A DNA stretch of 64,000 nt from Acetobacter nitrogenifigens DSM 23921 = NBRC 105050 (GTDB lineage: Bacteria > Pseudomonadota > Alphaproteobacteria > Acetobacterales > Acetobacteraceae), in the NCBI RefSeq assembly GCF_000429165.1, contig NZ_AUBI01000005.1:62001-126000 (forward strand), read 5' to 3'. Below are positions 26,613 through 35,733 of this stretch, piece after piece. The translations under genes were made by a program, and so were the position numbers. The notes beneath the pieces are model-generated. The model was given only the letters and a program-made list of their open reading frames with translations. It had not been told where the DNA came from and did not search any database. Within the stretch, counting starts at the first letter, position 1. Every line of letters starts with the position of its first letter.

Positions 26613-27395
26613 TCACACGCGCTCAATCGGCGCAGTGAAGATGTAACCCTGACCCCGCACGGTGCGAATCAGACTCTCGGACTCACTGCCGAGCTTGCGG
26701 CGCAGGCGGCTCACCAGCACGTCGATGGAACGGTCCGACACGTCGCCCAGCCGCGTGCGCGACAGCTCCAGCAGACGATCGCGCCCGATCACCCGCTGCG
26801 GGTTGTCGAGAAAGCTCACCAGCAGATCGTGCTCGGCGCCCGAAATCTCAACCGTGGCGCCGTTGGGGTCGAACAACTCCCGGCGGCGCAGGTCAAGCGA
26901 CCAGCCTGCGAAGTTGATCACCTCACGCCGGGGCCGTCCGGCGGCGGCCACCGGAGCCTGCTGGCCACGCCTCAGCACGGCACGCACGCGGGCGAGCAAC
27001 TCCTTCTGGCCGAACGGCTTGGCTACGTAATCGTCCGCGCCCAGTTCCAGCCCGAGGACACGATCAAGCTCTTCCCCGCGCGCTGAGACGATGATGATCG
27101 GCATCGAGGTGAAGGTCTCGTCCTCAAGACCACCCTTCACGCCGCCCTGACGCAGATTACGGCACAGGTCGAGACCATTCATGCCGGGCATCATCACGTC
27201 GAGGATCAGCAGGTCCGCCGTCTCCGTCTCCAGCGCCTGCCACATGGCGCGCGCGTCCGGAACGGCCCGCACACGATAGCCATCCGCCTGAAGCGCGCGT
27301 GTGAGCAAGGTCCGCATTCCTGGGTCGTCCTCGACAACCAGAATCCTTACCGGAAGGTCTTGCAGTTCGGCCTCGCGCACGGTCACGTCGGTCAT
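26613..27395 (-). CDS. OmpR-family response regulator
   Basis: A 260-residue DNA-binding response regulator. The receiver domain starts at VRILVVEDD (Asp23-Asp24), has the phosphorylated Asp66 in LLILDVMMPG and Lys126 in YVAKPFG. A linker leads to a C-terminal winged helix with RRELFDPNG...ISGAEHDLL, RSIDVLVSRLRRKL and IRTVRGQGYIF. It is the cognate partner of the downstream kinase. It resembles OmpR of the EnvZ-OmpR type in layout, with an insertion (QGGVKGGLEDETFTS) in the receiver between the Asp and the Thr/Ser strand. Targets are not deducible here. Confidence 0.92.
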   Translation of the reverse strand: MTDVTVREAELQDLPVRILVVEDDPGMRTLLTRALQADGYRVRAVPDARAMWQALETETADLLILDVMMPGMNGLDLCRNLRQGGVKGGLEDETFTSMPIIIVSARGEELDRVLGLELGADDYVAKPFGQKELLARVRAVLRRGQQAPVAAAGRPRREVINFAGWSLDLRRRELFDPNGATVEISGAEHDLLVSFLDNPQRVIGRDRLLELSRTRLGDVSDRSIDVLVSRLRRKLGSESESLIRTVRGQGYIFTAPIERV

Positions 27396-27753
27396 CTGAG
27401 GGTATTCGTTCCGTTTGTTATGTCCCTGTGGACGCAGGGTATCGTCTTTGCTGGCGCCCGTCGAGAACGCGAAGCAATCCCGACGAAACGGTGATCAGGC
27501 CTCATCGCGCACCCGATTCATCCCTAACCCGGACCTAGCCAGGAAAATTACGGGCAAAGCCCCCGAACGGAAGATACGCCCCCTCGGAGACGCCACGGCG
27601 GCGCCGGAGCCTGCATTGGGACAGGAACGCGCACTCCCCCTACGCGTCAGACCACGCATGCTCGCGCGCACAAAAACCGTATCCTCACTGCACACGACCT
27701 ACACCCGACAGATTTGCGGCAGCGCGTGGAGCGCAAAAACCTAAACGCCCCTT
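27396..27753. other. Intergenic, no feature seen
   Basis: About 360 bases between the response regulator start and the SMR transporter stop. Open frames are only chance antisense frames. Any promoter for the regulator-kinase pair should lie near 27400-27450, but no consensus pair is clear. Confidence 0.4.
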
Positions 27754-28083
27754 TCAGTGTCCAACAGTTTTTGAAAACATATTCATGACCAGAACACCCA
27801 CCATAATCAGCGCGATGCCCGCAAGCGCCGGCGCGTCGAGTTTTTGCCCCTGCGTGACCCAGGCAATTGCGGCGATCAGCACGACGCCCACACCGGACCA
27901 TATAGCGTAGGCGACGCCCGTCGGAATTTCACGCAGGGAAATGGAAAGAAAGTAAAAGGCCACGACATATCCGACAGCCATAATCGCCGTCGGTCCCGCG
28001 CGTGTAAAACCATCAGAGAGTTTAAGAAACGACGTCGCCGCAACTTCGGCCAGTATCGCCACGAAGAGAAAAAAATAGCTCAT
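27754..28083 (-). CDS. SMR family multidrug efflux transporter (EmrE/Qac type)
   Basis: A 109-residue protein with four transmembrane helices, the standard size of a small multidrug resistance pump. The essential membrane Glu is Glu13 (FLFVAILAEVAATSFLKLSDGFTR), and helix 3 carries AYAIWSGVGVVLIA. It exchanges protons for cationic drugs or guanidinium. The sequence looks more like the EmrE/Qac branch than the Gdx (SugE) branch. The ATG at 28083 starts exactly at the first helix; the open frame further upstream overlaps the end of mnmA. It lies downstream of mnmA. Confidence 0.9.
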   Translation of the reverse strand: MSYFFLFVAILAEVAATSFLKLSDGFTRAGPTAIMAVGYVVAFYFLSISLREIPTGVAYAIWSGVGVVLIAAIAWVTQGQKLDAPALAGIALIMVGVLVMNMFSKTVGH

Positions 28084-28136
28084 GGCGACGATGCTATGCG
28101 CCAGCACCGTGCACGGCAACGGCGATGACGGCAGCT

Positions 28137-29231
28137 TTAAGCCGCAGACTCCGCCGCCATGTCCCTGCAAATCACACCGCCGCCAAGCACGCGCGTGCCA
28201 TCGTAAAACACGCACGCCTGCCCCGGCGTCGGCAGAGCCGGTTCGTCGAGGAACACGCGCGCGCCCGTCCCGTCACGCTGCACGGACGCCGCGCGTGGGG
28301 CCTCGCGCGCGCGCAACTGCACCATGCACCGCACAGACGAACCGCCATCTTTCGGTTCAGGGATCAGCCAGTTCACATCTCGCAACAGACATGTCGTCAC
28401 GGCGGCCCCACGGCGCGGCGCCACCACGATACGGCGACGGGCGGGCTCGATGCCCACCACCATCTGCCGCTCGCCCTCAAGCTGCGCCGCAGGGCCCAGC
28501 CTCTTTGTCTGGCCATAAGTGTAGCGCGTCACACCTTCATGACGCCCCAGAACGTTACCCGCGCGATCGACGATCTCTCCCTCGCCACGCATGTCAGGAC
28601 GCAATTTCTCGACAAGATCGGCGTAGGAGCCGTTCGGGACGAAGCAGAGATCCTGGCTGTCGGGCTTCTCCGCCACGGCCAGACCGAAGCGCTCGGCCTC
28701 CTCGCGCACAGCCCGCTTGTCCGGCATCTCCCCGAGCGGAAAGCGCAGATAATCGAGCTGGTCACGGGTCGTCGCGAAGAGAAACCAGCTCTGGTCGCGC
28801 TCCGCATCCATCGGACGATGCAGTTCCGGTCCGTTCGCGCCCTCGACGCGACGCACATAATGCCCCGTGGCCATGGCGTCGGCGCCGACATCCTTGGCCA
28901 GCCCCAGCAGATCCGTGAACTTCACGCCCTGATTGCACGAGACGCACGGCACCGGCGTCTCGCCCGCAGCATAAGAATTCGCGAAGGAGGAGATGACGCT
29001 GTCGTGAAACCGCTGTTCCGCGTCGATCACATAATGGGGGAAACCCAGCCGCTCCGCGACCTCGCGCGCGTCCTGAATGTCGCGCCCTGCGCAACACGCG
29101 CCTTTCTTGGCCGCGCCCCGCACGTCGTAAAGCTGAAGCGTCGCGCCGATCACGTCGTGGCCCTGCTCGACGAGGCGCGCAGCCACCACCGAGCTGTCGA
29201 CCCCGCCTGACATTGCGACAAGCACGCGCAT
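28137..29231 (-). CDS. mnmA: tRNA-specific 2-thiouridylase MnmA
   Basis: A 364-residue enzyme that puts sulfur on U34 of tRNA-Lys, -Glu and -Gln. The PP-loop is SGGVDS (8-13). The catalytic Cys96 lies in TPVPCVSCN, and the second active Cys in SQDLCFV. The family motifs ACCAGRDIQDA, TGHYVRR, DQSWFL and YTYGQTKRLG are all present. The ATG at 29231 begins the PP-loop strand (MRVLVAMSGG). It lies 105 bases after a ferredoxin gene and close behind a cysteine desulfurase gene, so sulfur donor and acceptor enzymes probably share a transcript. Confidence 0.95.
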   Translation of the reverse strand: MRVLVAMSGGVDSSVVAARLVEQGHDVIGATLQLYDVRGAAKKGACCAGRDIQDAREVAERLGFPHYVIDAEQRFHDSVISSFANSYAAGETPVPCVSCNQGVKFTDLLGLAKDVGADAMATGHYVRRVEGANGPELHRPMDAERDQSWFLFATTRDQLDYLRFPLGEMPDKRAVREEAERFGLAVAEKPDSQDLCFVPNGSYADLVEKLRPDMRGEGEIVDRAGNVLGRHEGVTRYTYGQTKRLGPAAQLEGERQMVVGIEPARRRIVVAPRRGAAVTTCLLRDVNWLIPEPKDGGSSVRCMVQLRAREAPRAASVQRDGTGARVFLDEPALPTPGQACVFYDGTRVLGGGVICRDMAAESAA

Positions 29232-29335
29232 CGCCGTCAGCCCGCCGAAATGCGGGCGCGCGCAACCGCCGCGGCGGAGACCACGGCGAACGAGACCCAA
29301 GGGCAGGAGTGGCGGAACATCACGGCTTCAGCGTC

Positions 29336-29650
29336 TCACTTCTTGCCGGGCAGACGAACGACAAGACCGTCCAGAGCCTCGGTCATCACGATCTGGCACC
29401 CCAGACGGGATGTCTTCTCAAGCCCGAACGCCAGATCGAGCATGTCTTCCTCGTCCTCGGTCGGCTCGGCCAGCTTCGGCGCCCATGACGGGTCGACGAT
29501 TACATGGCAGGTGGCGCAGGCCAGCGAGCCCTCGCAGGCGCCCTCAAGGTCGATGCCGTGCTTGTGCGCGATCTCGAGCACCGAAAGACCCAGAGGCGCG
29601 TCCACCTTACGCTCAACGCCGTCCGGTTCGAGAAAAATCATAATAGGCAT
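29336..29650 (-). CDS. [2Fe-2S] ferredoxin (adrenodoxin/Isc type)
   Basis: A 104-residue vertebrate-type 2Fe-2S ferredoxin. The cluster ligands are in [14 protein letters not shown] (C-x5-C-x2-C) and LGCQI, the usual C-x5-C-x2-C-x(n)-C spacing, with the acidic [10 protein letters not shown] stretch that binds reductase. In Isc systems this ferredoxin gives electrons for Fe-S cluster building on the scaffold. It lies 13 bases after a cysteine desulfurase gene and before mnmA, which suggests a local cysteine-sulfur unit. No iscU, hscA or hscB is in the window. Confidence 0.92.
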   Translation of the reverse strand: MPIMIFLEPDGVERKVDAPLGLSVLEIAHKHGIDLEGACEGSLACATCHVIVDPSWAPKLAEPTEDEEDMLDLAFGLEKTSRLGCQIVMTEALDGLVVRLPGKK

Positions 29651-29663
29651 TCGCTTGTCCCGC

Positions 29664-30836
29664 TCAGGCTGTCATGCGGGCGGCCTGCTGGCCGCGCACG
29701 CGCTGCGCCGCGCACGCCAGCACCTCGGCCGCGCGCGCGATATCGGCGGGTGACGTAAAGCGTCCGGGCGACAGACGCAAGCTTTCCGCGGCCTCCTCCA
29801 CGGAAAGACCCATCGCAGTGAGGACATAAGACGGCTCGATGGCAGCCGATGAGCAGGCCGAGCCGACCGACATCGCCACCTCCGGCGCGCTGGCCATGAT
29901 CGCCAACGCCGACGTTCCCAGGAAACGCAAACTGACGATGCCGGGAAGCCTCGCCTTCGCTCCGTTCACGGCGACCGGCGCCTGCCTCTCATGCAAAGCC
30001 TCGATCAAAGCATCGCGCAAGGCGGTCAGCCGCTCCGCCTCGTCGGCAAGGCTGGCTTCGGCGATCTCCGCCGCCTTGCCGAAACCCGCGACAAGAGCCG
30101 CCGGAAGCGTGCCGGAACGCATGCCCCGCTCCTGTCCGCCACCGGAAAACAGAGGCTCCAGACGTACACGCGGCTTCCTTCTTACATAGAGCGCGCCTAC
30201 CCCCTTGGGGCCATAGAGCTTGTGGGCCGAGAGCGAAGCCATATCGATATCGAGAGCTCCCACGTCGATCGGAATCTTGCCCGCCGCCTGCGCCATGTCG
30301 CTGTGAAACAGCGCTCCGGACTCGCGCGCTATTTGCGCCAGCGCACCGATATCCTGCAAAACGCCGGTCTCATTATTCGCAGCCATCACGCTGACGAGCG
30401 CGGAGGGAGTCGCCAGCGCCTCGCGCAGCAAATCCGGATCCAGCACGCCGTCCCGGCCGACCGGCAGGATCACCGGATCGAACCCCTCCGCGGCAAGGTC
30501 CCGTACGCTCTCCAGAACGCATTTGTGTTCGGTCGCGACCGTAATCACGCGACGACGTCCATCGCCGTGGCGCAGCCGGTGTCGCGCCGCGCCTTTTATC
30601 GCAAGGTTGTTCGCCTCAGTCGCACCCGAGACGAAGACGATCTCGCGCGGATCCGCCCCTATCAGGGCCGCCACCTGCGCGCGCGCCGTCTCCACGGCGC
30701 CCGCCGCGCGGAGTCCAAAAATATGACTGGTGCTGTGCGGGTTGCCGAATTCCTCAACGAACAGCGGAGCCATGACCGCCATTACACGCGGATCGCACGG
30801 CGTCGTCGCTGCGTTGTCGAGGTAGATATCCCTCAC
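29664..30836 (-). CDS. Cysteine desulfurase (IscS/NifS family)
   Basis: A 390-residue PLP enzyme that takes sulfur from cysteine as a persulfide. It starts with [14 protein letters not shown] and has [22 protein letters not shown], the TEHKCVLES segment, the PLP lysine in [11 protein letters not shown] and [14 protein letters not shown]. The catalytic Cys is in [10 protein letters not shown]. It is the first gene of a leftward desulfurase-ferredoxin-mnmA row. The catalytic loop is short, as in the NifS/IscS class. It could supply Fe-S assembly, tRNA thiolation or both; IscS or NifS is not separable by eye, so no symbol is given. Confidence 0.92.
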   Translation of the reverse strand: MRDIYLDNAATTPCDPRVMAVMAPLFVEEFGNPHSTSHIFGLRAAGAVETARAQVAALIGADPREIVFVSGATEANNLAIKGAARHRLRHGDGRRRVITVATEHKCVLESVRDLAAEGFDPVILPVGRDGVLDPDLLREALATPSALVSVMAANNETGVLQDIGALAQIARESGALFHSDMAQAAGKIPIDVGALDIDMASLSAHKLYGPKGVGALYVRRKPRVRLEPLFSGGGQERGMRSGTLPAALVAGFGKAAEIAEASLADEAERLTALRDALIEALHERQAPVAVNGAKARLPGIVSLRFLGTSALAIMASAPEVAMSVGSACSSAAIEPSYVLTAMGLSVEEAAESLRLSPGRFTSPADIARAAEVLACAAQRVRGQQAARMTA

Positions 30837-31010
30837 ATTCCCTCCCGCTTCACGTGCAAGCAGATCAGAGCCCCCGCCGCTTATCGAAGCGGCGCTTCAG
30901 GGATTACCGTCCGCGCTGGCACGGGCGCTCCACGTCTCAAGTCCAGAGAGACAGGAAATGGTCCCTCCATCGCCTTCGATCAAGGGCGGGCGAAAGGACC
31001 ATCCCGACGG

Positions 31011-31808
31011 TCAGCGCGCCGGTTTGCGGAATTTCAGCACAACCTGATCCGTGCGGCCGCGTATCGACGGATCGAACACGGCGACCTGATGCGTATCGGC
31101 CGGATTGGCCAGCACTGAGCTCTGCGCCTCGAACACGAAGCCAGCCTGCGTCACCTGCTTGCGGATCAGGTCGGGATCAATCCGATGCAGGGTATGCGTC
31201 ACATCAGCGCCGCTCCCCTTCTCCGCGACATGGTCGATGACCAGAAACACCCCGCCCGGACGCAGGGCATCGAACGCGGCCTTGTCGAACGCAAGACCGA
31301 CCTCCGCGCCCTGACCATACACGTCGTGGTAATTGTCAGACGTCCAGACCATATCCAGCGGCTCCGGCGTCGTGAATGACGCGATCGGAGACACGATCAC
31401 ACTGACGTTCGAGAACGAAGGCTGCGCCGCAATCGCGCGCACGGCGTCGCCCGCCTGGGGTTTTTTCGCCAGAAGCTCAGCTGGAACAATCGCATAAACA
31501 TGACCGGTCTTGCCGACAACGTTGCTGAACAGGCGCGTGAAATACCCACCACCTGGCAGCAGGTCCGCAACCTTCATCCCGGAAGAGACGCCCGCGAACG
31601 CAAGAAGCCCCGCTGGCTTGCGAGCACTGTCTCGCGCCTTGTCCTCAGCCGGACGGTCGGCATCCGCCACTGCTGCTGCGATGGCGGTCACGCGAGTCCT
31701 GCCGGTCGAACCTGCGGGCACACGGGCGCAGGCGTCGTGCACTGCTGCGGACATAAGAAGGGAAACAGCGAACGCGATCGATCGACCGCTCGATAGACCT
31801 GGCTTCAT
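31011..31808 (-). CDS. Exported methyltransferase-like protein, paralogue B
   Basis: A 265-residue protein with a signal peptide (SIAFAVSLLMSAAVHDACA) and a class I methyltransferase-like fold whose glycine loop reads VADLLPGGGYFTRLFS. Later elements are LDMVWTSDNYHDVYG and LRPGGVFLVIDHV. The modified PGGGYxT loop, the export signal, and the ends of both proteins (VVLKFRKPAR here, FVLKFQKVGG in A) show that it is a relative of the gene at 23130-23987. Function is unproven. It stands alone between the desulfurase and nsrR. Confidence 0.78.
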   Translation of the reverse strand: MKPGLSSGRSIAFAVSLLMSAAVHDACARVPAGSTGRTRVTAIAAAVADADRPAEDKARDSARKPAGLLAFAGVSSGMKVADLLPGGGYFTRLFSNVVGKTGHVYAIVPAELLAKKPQAGDAVRAIAAQPSFSNVSVIVSPIASFTTPEPLDMVWTSDNYHDVYGQGAEVGLAFDKAAFDALRPGGVFLVIDHVAEKGSGADVTHTLHRIDPDLIRKQVTQAGFVFEAQSSVLANPADTHQVAVFDPSIRGRTDQVVLKFRKPAR

Positions 31809-32065
31809 GGTGAAACTCCATATATCGACGACGATGGTGTCCGGACGGATCAGGCTCTCGTGTCAGCCCACGTTCGTGTCTGGACGGGTGCGTCCGGAAA
31901 GATCGCCCATCGAAACAGCGTTACATTACCCCGCCACACCCGGTCCGACAAATCGCCGCAGCGCTGCGCAATATTCAACGACGGAACGGACTCAACCTGG
32001 CGCGCGCGTCCTGCCGGACGTTTCAAAGTTATGACGGCAACGCCACCGGGCAGCGGCATCTGGCG

Positions 32066-32524
32066 TCAGTGATCACCCCCTCCCGCAGGACGATCACCCA
32101 GACGCGCCCTCTCGAAAGGCGAGATGATGTCGGCGAGAGTGTAACGCTCCAGAACTGTCGTGAACGCCGACAGCGCTTCCCCGAGAACGCCGCGCAACCG
32201 ACACGCAGGCATCAGCGCGCACGCCGCAGGGTCTTCGGCGTTCATGCAGCCGAGCAGCGCCAGATCGTCTTCCGTGTACCGCACCACATCGCCGATCACG
32301 ATATCGGACGCCGAACGCCCGAGACGCAGACCGCCCCCCCGCCCGCGAACTGTCTCAATAAACCCGCCCTGACCAAGCCGGTGCACGACCTTCACCAGAT
32401 GATTTTCCGAGATCCCGTACGCGTCGGCGATTTCGCGTATCGAGGCGAGGCGCGTCGTGTTGCACCCCAGAAAAATCAACACGCGCAGCGCATAGTCCGT
32501 GTGGAGGGTCAGCTTCATGGCCAT
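32066..32524 (-). CDS. nsrR: Rrf2-family transcription regulator, NsrR-like
   Basis: A 152-residue Rrf2 regulator. The winged helix is TLHTDYALRVLIFL...SIREIADAYGISENHLVKVVHRLGQGGFIETVRGRGGGLRL. The Fe-S ligand cysteines are Cys93, Cys102 and Cys108 (C-x8-C-x5-C). E. coli NsrR has C-x4-C-x5-C, so the first gap is longer here. NsrR senses nitric oxide through its cluster and represses hmp. The gene is divergent from hmp with an 11-1-11 inverted repeat between them, strongly supporting the call. ATG 32524 and 32518 are both possible. Confidence 0.87.
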   Translation of the reverse strand: MAMKLTLHTDYALRVLIFLGCNTTRLASIREIADAYGISENHLVKVVHRLGQGGFIETVRGRGGGLRLGRSASDIVIGDVVRYTEDDLALLGCMNAEDPAACALMPACRLRGVLGEALSAFTTVLERYTLADIISPFERARLGDRPAGGGDH

Positions 32525-32537
32525 AAGGTATCCGTCG

Positions 32538-32566
32538 TTGACATCTTTTCCAAGACCGCCGATAAA
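32538..32566 (+). promoter_or_regulatory. Promoter of hmp
   Basis: TTGACA (32538-32543, perfect -35), a 17-base spacer, and GATAAA (32561-32566, 4 of 6 matches to TATAAT). The predicted start near 32573 falls inside the adjacent inverted repeat, about 29 bases before the hmp ATG. Confidence 0.6.
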
Positions 32567-32587
32567 GGTGTGCAATATATACACCTT
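32565..32587. promoter_or_regulatory. NsrR operator between nsrR and hmp
   Basis: A 23-base 11-1-11 inverted repeat, AAGGTGTGCAA / T / ATATACACCTT, with 8 of 11 paired positions symmetric and perfect outer arms AAGGTGT/ACACCTT. It has the length and AAGNTG...CANCTT-like ends of the known NsrR site. It overlaps the hmp -10 element and start point, ideal for repression. Confidence 0.65.
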
Positions 32588-32601
32588 ATAGGAATCGCCG
32601 C

Positions 32602-33801
32602 ATGCCAACCGCACTGGACGACGCCACGCGCGCCATAATCCGCGCCACCGTCCCCGCGCTCGACGCACATGGCCTCGCCATCACAACCGAAATGTATCGA
32701 CGCCTGTTGGCCACCCCGGAAATACGGGACCTGTTCAATCAGTCGCACCAGAAAGACGGCGAACAACCGCGAGCGCTTGCGCTGGCCGTGCTCGCATACG
32801 CGCGAAACATCGACAGACTCGACGCGTTGGGCGGAATGGTCGAACGCATCGCTGAGAAACACGTCGGCCTGAATATCCTTCCCGAGCACTACCCGTTCGT
32901 GGCCGACGCCCTGCTCGGCGCGATCGGCCATGTTCTGGGAGAGGCGGCGACGCCCGAGATTCTCGAAGCCTGGGGCAAGGCTTACTGGTTCCTCGCAGAT
33001 ATTCTGACGGGTCGCGAAGCGCAGATCTATCGGGCGCACGAAACGGCGCCGGGCGGGTGGCGCGGATGGCGCCCCTTCGTCGTCAGGAAACGCACCGACG
33101 AAACTGCTGCGATCACGTCGTTTGAGCTGACGCCACAGGACGGGGGACCAATTGCGCGCCACAGAGCCGGACAATATCTCAGCTTCAATCTGAATTTGCC
33201 CGATCACGGCCCGCAACGCAGGAACTACAGCATCTCATCAGCGCCCGGAGCAGATCACTATCGCATCACCGTCCGGCGCGCGCCCGGCGGCGTAGTGTCG
33301 CAGTGGCTCCATGACTCGGTTCAGGGGGGCGCCACTCTGCTGGCCTCCAACCCGGCCGGAGATTTCACGTTGCCTGACAATCCGTCTGGCTCATTCATAT
33401 TCCTGACGGCAGGCGTCGGCGCCACGCCTGTAATCTCGATGCTACAGGAACTGGCTACGCTCCCGACAGCGAAGGTGCGATACGCCCACTCGGCGCATTC
33501 GGCTGCGGACGATCTGTTTGTAGAGGAAATTCGCCACCGGGCAGCGAAAGGCGCGCTGACCGCCGACCTGTTTTACACGCGCGCCGCCGCGCCGCCCTCC
33601 AGGGGCGTCACAACGCACGAAAGCCGCATCACGACAGACTGGCTGCGCGCCACTGTTGACCTCGACGCCACATATTATGTGTGCGGTCCAGAGAGCTTCG
33701 TGCGGGGCATGATCCAGACGCTGCGTGAGGTTGGGCTTCTGCCGACACGAATCCGTTACGAGTTCTTCGGTTCAGCCACGGACGCAGAACTGGTTCTTTA
33801 A
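32602..33801 (+). CDS. hmp: Flavohaemoglobin Hmp (nitric oxide dioxygenase)
   Basis: A 399-residue fusion of a globin and a ferredoxin-NADP reductase-like module. It oxidises nitric oxide to nitrate using O2 and NAD(P)H in the cytoplasm. The globin has Tyr32, Gln55 and the proximal His87 (AEKHVGL, matching E. coli His85). The FAD domain has RNYSISS, and the NAD domain has FLTAGVGATPVISML and YYVCGPESFV. The C-terminus ends in YEFFGSATDAELVL as in Hmp. It is divergent from nsrR with a matching operator, so it should be induced by nitrosative stress. Confidence 0.95.
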   Translation: MPTALDDATRAIIRATVPALDAHGLAITTEMYRRLLATPEIRDLFNQSHQKDGEQPRALALAVLAYARNIDRLDALGGMVERIAEKHVGLNILPEHYPFVADALLGAIGHVLGEAATPEILEAWGKAYWFLADILTGREAQIYRAHETAPGGWRGWRPFVVRKRTDETAAITSFELTPQDGGPIARHRAGQYLSFNLNLPDHGPQRRNYSISSAPGADHYRITVRRAPGGVVSQWLHDSVQGGATLLASNPAGDFTLPDNPSGSFIFLTAGVGATPVISMLQELATLPTAKVRYAHSAHSAADDLFVEEIRHRAAKGALTADLFYTRAAAPPSRGVTTHESRITTDWLRATVDLDATYYVCGPESFVRGMIQTLREVGLLPTRIRYEFFGSATDAELVL

Positions 33802-33817
33802 AGAGAGACGCTCAGCA

Positions 33818-34909
33818 TCAAGGCAGTGAGGCCGCGAAGGCCTTTCGCAACGCGCGGCCGCTGACATGCATGACCCGACGCGCCTTCCGCATGACCGGAT
33901 AGAAATTCAAAAACCCGTGGATTGTGCCCGGAACACGGCGGCAGATCACAGCGACGCCCGCCGCACGCATATCCTCGGCATAACGTTCGCCCTCGTCACG
34001 CAGCGGGTCGAACTGCGCCGTAACGATCAGGGCTGGTGGCAGATCGCTCAGATCTTCCGCGAGGCCCGGCGAGAATTTTGGATCCGAGAGGTCGTCCACG
34101 CTGCGCGCGTACTGCTCGCCGTACCATTCCATCATTCGACGCGTGAGGAAATATCCGTCGGCGAACGCCCGCCGGGACGCGAAATCCTGCTCGCCATGTG
34201 TAATCGGGTAGAACAGCGCCTGCATGACGATGTCGCACTCTAGCCGCGACTTGCCGCCACCGCGTTCTATCTGCCGACGCTCATCGCGCGCACGCTGCGC
34301 CACGAACGCCGCCAGGCCGCCGCCGGCGCTGTCGCCGGCAACCGCGACACGCCCACCCCAACGCCACGCCTCACTCGTCAGCCAACGGAACGCCGCCCAG
34401 CAATCGTCGGGCGCCGCTGGAAATTTGTGTTCAGGCGCAAGGCGGTAATCGAATGAAAGAACAGCCGCGCCCGAAGCGCGCGCGAGGCGACAACATATCC
34501 CGTGGTGAGAATCGAGGCCGCAATGCACAAAACCGCCACCGTGCAGATACAGCACGACGCCCTGCACCCGCCCGTACGGGACGTAGAGTCTCGCCGGGCG
34601 AAGCTCCGTCGCGCCCGGAACCCGAACGTCGAGGACCCTGCGCACCTGTAATGAAGACAGGGCCTTGGGGAAGGACGGCCGATTCGCGGAACGGCGCAAC
34701 TTAGCCAGCGCCTCTTCAGCGCTGTGCAATGTTCCGGGCGCTGATTTTCGCGACGACGTCGTGCGGGCGATCCAACGCAGAAACAGCCGGGACGAGACAT
34801 CTGGCCTCACGTCGTCCGGCAGCGACAGCCACGCGACGAGTGATTCATCGCCGCTCGTCGCTGCATCGACAGGCGGCAGGGTGTGCGCCAGATGGGACAT
34901 ACCCAGCAT
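33818..34909 (-). CDS. Alpha/beta hydrolase, hormone-sensitive-lipase family esterase
   Basis: A 363-residue esterase of the HSL group. It has the oxyanion HGGGF motif (123-127), nucleophile Ser194 in GDSAGGG, the Asp in TAQFDPLRDEG and the His in GTIHGFLNFYP. The first 90 residues are an N-terminal cap region without a signal peptide. It hydrolyses short-chain esters or related substrates; natural substrate unknown. It converges with hmp, with only 16 bases between stops. ATG 34909 is used; ATG 34900 is possible. Confidence 0.88.
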   Translation of the reverse strand: MLGMSHLAHTLPPVDAATSGDESLVAWLSLPDDVRPDVSSRLFLRWIARTTSSRKSAPGTLHSAEEALAKLRRSANRPSFPKALSSLQVRRVLDVRVPGATELRPARLYVPYGRVQGVVLYLHGGGFVHCGLDSHHGICCRLARASGAAVLSFDYRLAPEHKFPAAPDDCWAAFRWLTSEAWRWGGRVAVAGDSAGGGLAAFVAQRARDERRQIERGGGKSRLECDIVMQALFYPITHGEQDFASRRAFADGYFLTRRMMEWYGEQYARSVDDLSDPKFSPGLAEDLSDLPPALIVTAQFDPLRDEGERYAEDMRAAGVAVICRRVPGTIHGFLNFYPVMRKARRVMHVSGRALRKAFAASLP

Positions 34910-35002
34910 CGTGCCCGTGCGCCCTCCGCTTGTCCATTGCCGGCGACGCGCTCAACCTCTTGAGAAGGCTTGACGGCGTGCGCCCATACGCGCAGGTTCC
35001 GC

Positions 35003-35410
<408 letters not shown>

Positions 35411-35459
35411 AAACGTTCAAATTCGCCGACGCGGCCGGGAAGAGGTTACTCATTTGTCG

Positions 35460-35482
35460 GGCAGAGTCATTGCGACTCTGCC
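35460..35482 (+). terminator. Hairpin downstream of rnpB
   Basis: A perfect 9-base-pair stem, GGCAGAGTC / GACTCTGCC, around a five-base ATTGC loop, starts about 50 bases after the RNase P RNA end. No T-run follows, so termination is plausible but not certain; it could also stabilise a longer precursor 3' end. Confidence 0.5.
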
Positions 35483-35733
35483 GCAGCCTCCTTGCGTCAC
35501 CCGCCGATGAACCGTCCCGCGCGCGCATTACGCTCTCCCCGAAACATCACGTGCGAATGACGCGCTCCAACTTTCCAGACGGTTTCTGCTGACGCGCCGC
35601 AGCCATAAAAAGCGCAGGCAACGGACGGAACGGCTCTCGACGGCCACCTGCTCATCGTTTTGAGAAAATGAAACGACTTCCAGAAATGACTTGGGGCAAG
35701 CGCAAACGATACATCAGAAAACCGGTCGGTCGA

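Noticed and set aside
34970..34998. TTGACG as a -35 element for rnpB
   Set aside because: No -10-like word at a suitable distance, so no promoter is claimed even though one must be near.
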